Below, piece after piece: positions 7,183 through 10,160 of a DNA stretch of 10,160 nucleotides. Both the position numbers and the translations under genes were made by a program. Location: positions 9,276 to 19,435 of the forward strand of contig CAJTMS010000002.1 of the NCBI GenBank assembly GCA_910577155.1. Reading direction: 5' to 3'. The notes under the pieces were generated by a model. The model was given only the letters and a program-made list of their open reading frames with translations, did not search any database and was not told where the DNA came from. Numbering within the stretch: the stretch's first letter is position 1; the number at the start of each line of letters is the position of its first letter. The stretch comes from an uncultured Mailhella sp. (GTDB lineage: Bacteria > Desulfobacterota > Desulfovibrionia > Desulfovibrionales > Desulfovibrionaceae).

Positions 7183-7388
7183 AAGGGGAAAATTTTTCCA
7201 GCTACCGAAAGCGGCGAAGCCGTTTCTCTTATGTCGGGCTTGCGAGACTTGCGGCAGCCTTTGTCAACTTTGTTGACTTACGGACAGCAACAGCAGAGAT
7301 AGAGAAATAGACAGCAGAGATAAAGTTTTCCCCTTTGACCCTCTTTCAAAACGTTTTAACTCTTTGAATGTCATAGGGAAACGCTCTC
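7183..7388 (-). repeat. Dispersed hairpin repeat, copy C, with arms separated by a structured stretch
   Basis: On the minus strand this starts with GAGAGCGTTTCC (7388-7377) and continues through a CATTCAAAGAG block and TTAAAACGTTTTGAAAGAGG (7358-7339). It then reaches the hairpin arm AAAGGGGAAAACTTT (7336-7322). The partner arm, AAGGGGAAAATTTT on the plus strand at 7183-7196, pairs with it at 13 of 14 positions. The arms are 125 bases apart instead of a few bases as in copies A and B. The terminal block matches the inverted ends of copy B, but no second terminal repeat is visible beyond 7183. The element fills most of the gap between the convergent gene ends at 7138 and 7392. Confidence 0.6.
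7197..7321. other. Structured, internally repeated stretch inside repeat copy C
   Basis: This 125-base stretch separates the two hairpin arms of copy C and has no coding frame that I can support. It contains GGCGAAGCC (7212-7220), a 6-bp perfect hairpin GTCAAC-TTT-GTTGAC (7263-7277), two CTTGCG direct repeats near 7239-7253, and the 12-base sequence ACAGCAGAGATA repeated at 7290-7301 and 7311-7322 with a 21-base period. It is more GC-rich than its flanks. It could be a nested repeat unit or a small structured RNA. Nothing visible decides between these. Confidence 0.4.
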
Positions 7389-7391
7389 GTT

Positions 7392-7595
7392 CTAAATTCT
7401 GTCAGAATACAGATTTTCTAAAAATTCTTCCATTGCCTCGTCCATTTGAGGAATAAAATCGTTCAATGCAAAGGACTTGCGGCAATGGCTGCAATACATA
7501 TATGCCTCATGGCATGTCCGTTTTACCAGAAGCTTCCTGCCGCAGTCAGGACAAGGAATGCTTGTCTGTTTTTCTCTTGCAGCGCAAAAAAACAT
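7392..7595 (-). CDS. Small dual-CXXC zinc-ribbon-like protein
   Basis: The product has 67 residues with CPDC at 15-18 and CSHC at 34-37, 15 residues apart, which is the layout of a zinc ribbon. C28-H29 lies between them and C4 near the start. The C-terminal third is acidic (DEAMEEFLENLY). There is no signal peptide. The start is very well supported: TAAGGAG (7607-7601) lies five bases upstream, and its TAA is the stop codon of the ATPase gene, so translation is coupled. A family of dual-CXXC small (seleno)proteins is known from sulfate reducers and this resembles it from memory, but membership could not be tested. There is no in-frame UGA here. The function is unknown; metal binding is the safest inference. 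Confidence 0.75.
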   Translation of the reverse strand: MFFCAAREKQTSIPCPDCGRKLLVKRTCHEAYMYCSHCRKSFALNDFIPQMDEAMEEFLENLYSDRI

Positions 7596-7600
7596 GTTTT

Positions 7601-7607
7601 CTCCTTA
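7601..7607 (-). promoter_or_regulatory. Shine-Dalgarno overlapping the upstream stop codon
   Basis: TAAGGAG on the minus strand contains the stop codon of the Dpp/Opp-type ATPase (7607-7605) and serves as the ribosome-binding site of the 67-residue protein five bases downstream. It fixes the start of the small gene and implies that terminating ribosomes reinitiate. Confidence 0.75.
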
Positions 7608-8543
7608 ATGGGCAAAAAGATGACAGGCAGTTTTATGCTCTTGTTCACCTTTTAAATACGGTTTTTCCTGACGGCAGATTGCCTGAGCATGGGGACAGCG
7701 TCCGGCAAAACTGCAGCCGACCTGCCGCTGCATAAGGCTGGGCATTTCTCCCTGCAGCACAATATTTTGCTTTTCTTTGCCGATATAAGGGGCAGAGGCA
7801 ATAAGGGCTTTTGTATAGGGATGCAAAGGATTTTCAAAAAGCACAGCCCGCGGCGCCTGCTCGATAATTTCCCCTGCATACATCACCATGATTTCATCAC
7901 ACATAAAGGATATCACCTGTAAATTGTGAGAAATAAACAAATAACTCAAGCCATATTTTTCTTTCAAATCCAAAAGCAGATTTAAAACCTGTGCCTGATG
8001 GGAAGCGTCAAGAGCGGAAACAGCCTCATCACAGACAAGAATTTCCGGGTGCGTGATAATAGCCCTTGCAATGGCAATACGCTGGCGCTGCCCCCCTGAA
8101 AATTCATGGGGATAGCGGTAATAATACTCTTTTTCCAAGCCCACTTCCTGTAAAATGTCTTCCACGGCGTTTTGAACATCTTTTCGGGAAAGATGAGCAT
8201 TATTTATTTTGAGAGGCTCTCCAATACTTTTTCCCACGCAAATCCGAGGATTGAGGGAAGAAAAGGGATCTTGAAAAATCATTTGCAGCACATGGGGATG
8301 ATAAAAAAAATCCTCAATGGGTTTATCCTGATACAGAATTTCTCCGCCTGTTTTAGGGAGCAAGCCCACCAGCATTTTGGCAAGCGTTGATTTGCCGCAG
8401 CCGGATTCTCCCACAAGCCCCAGACACGTCCCTTTTTTGAGCTGAAAACTCACATTTTGCACAGCAAAAAAATCCTGCTTTGTGGCAAAACCGGTTTTTA
8501 TGCTAAAGCTTTTATTGAGATTCTTTGCTGTTAAGATATTCAT
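7605..8543 (-). CDS. Oligopeptide/dipeptide/nickel-type ABC transporter ATP-binding protein (OppF/DppF family)
   Basis: This 312-residue ATPase has Walker A GESGCGKST (45-53), Q-loop FQDPFSSLNPR (90-100), the signature FSGGQRQR (148-155), Walker B ILVCDE (168-173) followed by AVSALD, and H-loop ISHN (204-207). The C-terminal oligopeptide-transporter extension follows, with NPLHPYTKALI (238-248) and the four cysteines C277, C283, C290 and C307 (in the CSFAGRCPHA region) found in Opp/Dpp/Nik ATPases. It is of the F type, which normally works with a D-type ATPase, two permeases and a binding protein. None of these is adjacent: cobT lies upstream and a mini-protein downstream. Its ATG is one base after the cobT stop, so it is in the same transcript. 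It may energise a peptide, nickel or cobalt importer encoded elsewhere. The substrate is not determinable here. Confidence 0.88.
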   Translation of the reverse strand: MNILTAKNLNKSFSIKTGFATKQDFFAVQNVSFQLKKGTCLGLVGESGCGKSTLAKMLVGLLPKTGGEILYQDKPIEDFFYHPHVLQMIFQDPFSSLNPRICVGKSIGEPLKINNAHLSRKDVQNAVEDILQEVGLEKEYYYRYPHEFSGGQRQRIAIARAIITHPEILVCDEAVSALDASHQAQVLNLLLDLKEKYGLSYLFISHNLQVISFMCDEIMVMYAGEIIEQAPRAVLFENPLHPYTKALIASAPYIGKEKQNIVLQGEMPSLMQRQVGCSFAGRCPHAQAICRQEKPYLKGEQEHKTACHLFAH

Positions 8544-8544
8544 T

Positions 8545-9624
8545 TTATTGAGGAATATATGTACTTATTTCAATATTGGCGTCTTTAAAAGTTGCCATTT
8601 CATTATAAATAGCCTGTGCGGAACGAAGGAGCTGCAGCGCAAGGCATGCCCCTGTGCCTTCACCAAGCCGCATGCCTAAATCAAGCATAGGCTTTTGCCC
8701 TAAGCACTGCACTATTTTTTGATAACCCGGCTCTGCAGATGCATGGCTTAAAAATGCATAATCCTGTACATTTTTATCCATGCAGCAGGCAGCCGCATAG
8801 GCAGCAGTTGCAATAAAACCATCAATAATAACTGGGCATTTCATGGCACTTGCCCCCAGCACCACCCCGCAGAGCGTTGCTATTTCAAAGCCGCCGAGGC
8901 TTGCTAAAATTTGCAAAGCGCTTGCCTTGCCATGAACGTCTTTATGACGCTTGAGCGCCTGTGCAATGATTTTTGCCTTATGTGCAATTTTCTCTTGGGA
9001 TAAACCTGCACCCGGTCCCGTAATCGAAACAGGCTCAAGCCCAAAAAGTTCGGCAAAAAGAGCTGTTGCGGGGGTGGTATTGGCTATGCCCATTTCCCCA
9101 ATGGAAAAAATCCGGTAGCCATTTTTTATGCCTTCGTGGACAGCATGTGCCCCCAATACAATAAGCCGTTCACAGCATTCAAGACTCATGGCGTCTTCTT
9201 TGGCAATATTTCCGCTCATCTCAAGGGAATTTATCCGCACTGCATTGGGGCATTTGGGACATGTTCCTTTATGCCCCGCGTCCAGCAGCAGAAGATGCAT
9301 ATTGTTTTGTTTTGCCAAAACACTGATAGCTGCCCCGCCCCGCAAAATATTTAAAATCATCAAATGCGTTACTTCCTGCGGATTTTGCGCCACGCCTTCA
9401 GCATACACGCCATGATCGGCTGCAGCAAGAATATGCATAGCCGGATCAAGAGGAAGAGGAAATTCTCCGTTATAAATAGTAAAAAGCTTGGCTGCAAATT
9501 CTTCCAAACGTCCGAGGCTTCCCACAGGTTTTGTCAAATTATCCAAATGATTTTGCGCTGTTATTAATAATTTCTTATCAGTTGCCGTTATCGCAGAACA
9601 TAAATCCGTATATGTCGTAAACAT
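8545..9624 (-). CDS. cobT: Nicotinate-nucleotide--dimethylbenzimidazole phosphoribosyltransferase
   Basis: CobT activates the lower-ligand base of cobamides by transferring phosphoribose from nicotinate mononucleotide, giving the alpha-ribazole phosphate used in nucleotide-loop assembly. The 359-residue protein is of normal length. It shows NLTKPVGSLGRLEEFA (29-44), AADHGVYAEGVAQNPQEVT (68-86), GEMGIANTTPATA (176-188, with the conserved Glu177), GGFEIATLCGVVLGA (244-258), SHASAEPGY (293-301) and LGMRLGEGTGA (316-326), whose Glu322 corresponds to the catalytic glutamate. One oddity is TCPKCPN (121-127), directly after LLLLDAG, where related enzymes usually read DVGVD; this adds a CXXC. A GAGGT six bases upstream supports the start. 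It heads an operon with the Dpp/Opp-type ATPase and the dual-CXXC protein. No B12 box is visible in the 163 bases upstream, so a cobalamin riboswitch is not supported. Confidence 0.95.
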   Translation of the reverse strand: MFTTYTDLCSAITATDKKLLITAQNHLDNLTKPVGSLGRLEEFAAKLFTIYNGEFPLPLDPAMHILAAADHGVYAEGVAQNPQEVTHLMILNILRGGAAISVLAKQNNMHLLLLDAGHKGTCPKCPNAVRINSLEMSGNIAKEDAMSLECCERLIVLGAHAVHEGIKNGYRIFSIGEMGIANTTPATALFAELFGLEPVSITGPGAGLSQEKIAHKAKIIAQALKRHKDVHGKASALQILASLGGFEIATLCGVVLGASAMKCPVIIDGFIATAAYAAACCMDKNVQDYAFLSHASAEPGYQKIVQCLGQKPMLDLGMRLGEGTGACLALQLLRSAQAIYNEMATFKDANIEISTYIPQ

Positions 9625-9787
9625 TTTAAAACCTCATGGAACAATTAAATTTTTCTGTCTTTTCTATACTGCAAAATGACAAAAAAATAAAGCAAATACC
9701 TGCATACTGTATAAGAATTTTTTTTCCTGCCAAAAATTTTCTGCCGCATTCCTTTCTTGCTTTTTTAAAAAATTTAGTATTTTTCCT

Positions 9788-9816
9788 TTGACAAAGAAAT
9801 AATTTCTATGTATTTT
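9788..9816 (+). promoter_or_regulatory. Promoter of the tRNA-Leu gene
   Basis: A perfect TTGACA (9788-9793) is followed after exactly 17 bases by TATTTT (9811-9816). The tRNA begins 15 bases further on. A full-consensus -35 element directly upstream of a tRNA fits a strong constitutive promoter. Confidence 0.65.
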
Positions 9817-9831
9817 TACTCCTGTGCCGAT

Positions 9832-9920
9832 GCCCGGATGGCGGAATTGGTAGACGCAAGGGACTTAAAATCCCTGGACTGGAAACGGTTGTGCGAGTTC
9901 AAGTCTCGCTCTGGGCACCA
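9832..9920 (+). tRNA. tRNA-Leu (anticodon UAA)
   Basis: The 89 bases fold as a class II tRNA. The acceptor stem is GCCCGGA with TCTGGGC (one G-U pair), followed by A and an encoded CCA (9918-9920). The D-arm region reads TGGCGGAATTGGTAGACGC. The anticodon stem is AGGGA with TCCCT, around the loop CTTAAAA, whose middle bases TAA read leucine codons UUA and UUG. There is a long variable arm, and the T-arm is GCGAG-TTCAAGT-CTCGC. No intron or second tRNA is present. Confidence 0.97.
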
Positions 9921-9937
9921 CATCTGCAAAATATTTT

Positions 9938-9979
9938 AAATCCGTTGTGTATTGTACATAAAGACACGACGGATTTTTT
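9938..9979 (+). terminator. First intrinsic terminator after tRNA-Leu
   Basis: AAATCCGTTGTGT (9938-9950) pairs with ACACGACGGATTT (9964-9976), a 13-bp stem with one G-U pair and a 13-base loop, ending in six T residues (9974-9979). It lies 17 bases after the tRNA CCA end. Confidence 0.8.
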
Positions 9980-9997
9980 ATTCAGCTTTTTTAATAT

Positions 9998-10035
9998 AGG
10001 GAAATAAAAAGATTAACCTCTTTATTTCCCTTTTT
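9998..10035 (+). terminator. Second, tandem intrinsic terminator
   Basis: AGGGAAATAAA (9998-10008) and TTTATTTCCCT (10021-10031) form a perfect 11-bp stem with a 12-base loop, followed by TTTTT (10031-10035). The stem is AT-rich, so it is probably a backup for the terminator ending at 9979. Confidence 0.6.
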
Positions 10036-10102
10036 ATTATTCTGCAGCATATTGTATTTTGTTTTTAAAGAATAATCATGTGTTTTTCCTGAATAAAATA
10101 TT

Positions 10103-10160
10103 GTGCATACCACGGTCGCCGGGGAAAGTTTCACCATTTTCCTAGGTCGTGATATTCCCC
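10103..10160 (+). other. Right edge, possible start of a further gene
   Basis: From the second terminator to about 10100 the sequence is AT-rich and I see nothing in it. From about 10106 the composition becomes noticeably more GC-rich. A plus-strand frame from GTG 10103 stays open to the edge, reading MHTTVAGESFTIFLGRDIP. There is no good ribosome-binding site, and the product is not recognised. The segment also carries GGGGAA (10121-10126) and TTCCCC (10155-10160) as an inverted pair, so an untranslated structured leader is equally possible. Confidence 0.2.

Noticed and set aside
6892..7302. 136-residue plus-strand frame running out of the TauE/SafE gene
   Set aside because: It is a shifted reading of the permease gene continuing into repeat copy C, with no recognisable protein features.
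7290..7322. CRISPR or tandem-repeat array
   Set aside because: Only two copies of a 12-base repeat with a 9-base gap; no third unit and no cas genes.
9625..9787. Cobalamin riboswitch upstream of cobT
   Set aside because: No B12-box-like sequence or matching architecture was found on the minus strand; only AT-rich spacer with poor promoter-like hexamers.
9998..10160. Minus-strand open frame crossing the second terminator from the right edge
   Set aside because: It runs through an AT-rich hairpin and shows no domain or ribosome-binding site; chance openness is the simpler explanation.

Overview
The window looks like the chromosome of a low-to-moderate GC anaerobe, most likely a member of the Desulfovibrionaceae or a close relative. 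The clues are an LL-diaminopimelate aminotransferase, a short cysteine-rich FMN-dependent 2-hydroxy-acid dehydrogenase of the anaerobe type, CobT next to a Dpp/Opp-type ATPase and a dual-CXXC mini-protein, and intergenic hairpin repeats of the GGGGAAAACTTT type. This assignment is inference from gene content; no marker gene for taxonomy is present.

Layout, left to right. Positions 1-180 hold a possible gene end and the first copy of a hairpin repeat. A 2-hydroxy-acid dehydrogenase gene (minus, 181-1218) and dapL (plus, 1387-2607) diverge from a shared promoter region. A second repeat copy and a strong terminator separate dapL from a convergent metal-uptake operon read on the minus strand: a TroA/ZnuA-type binding protein (5350 to 4487), an ATPase (4473 to 3646) and a permease (3642 to 2835). 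The permease is split by a +1 frameshift near 3306-3312. Diverging from this operon are lgt (5490-6341) and, overlapping it by four bases, a TauE/SafE-family permease (6338-7138). A third repeat copy, with a 125-base structured stretch between its hairpin arms, separates these from a second minus-strand operon: cobT (9624 to 8545), an orphan oligopeptide/nickel-type ATPase (8543 to 7605) and a 67-residue dual-CXXC protein (7595 to 7392). A tRNA-Leu(UAA) gene (9832-9920) with its own promoter and two tandem terminators follows. The last 120 bases hold no certain gene.

Most of the window is housekeeping: lysine/cell-wall precursor synthesis (DapL), lipoprotein maturation (Lgt), lower-ligand activation for cobamides (CobT) and divalent metal uptake. 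The points that deserve attention are the broken metal permease, the hairpin repeat family at gene 3' ends, the tight cobT-ATPase-CXXC operon, and the atypical metal site of the binding protein. No CRISPR array, transposase, phage gene or defence system is visible.
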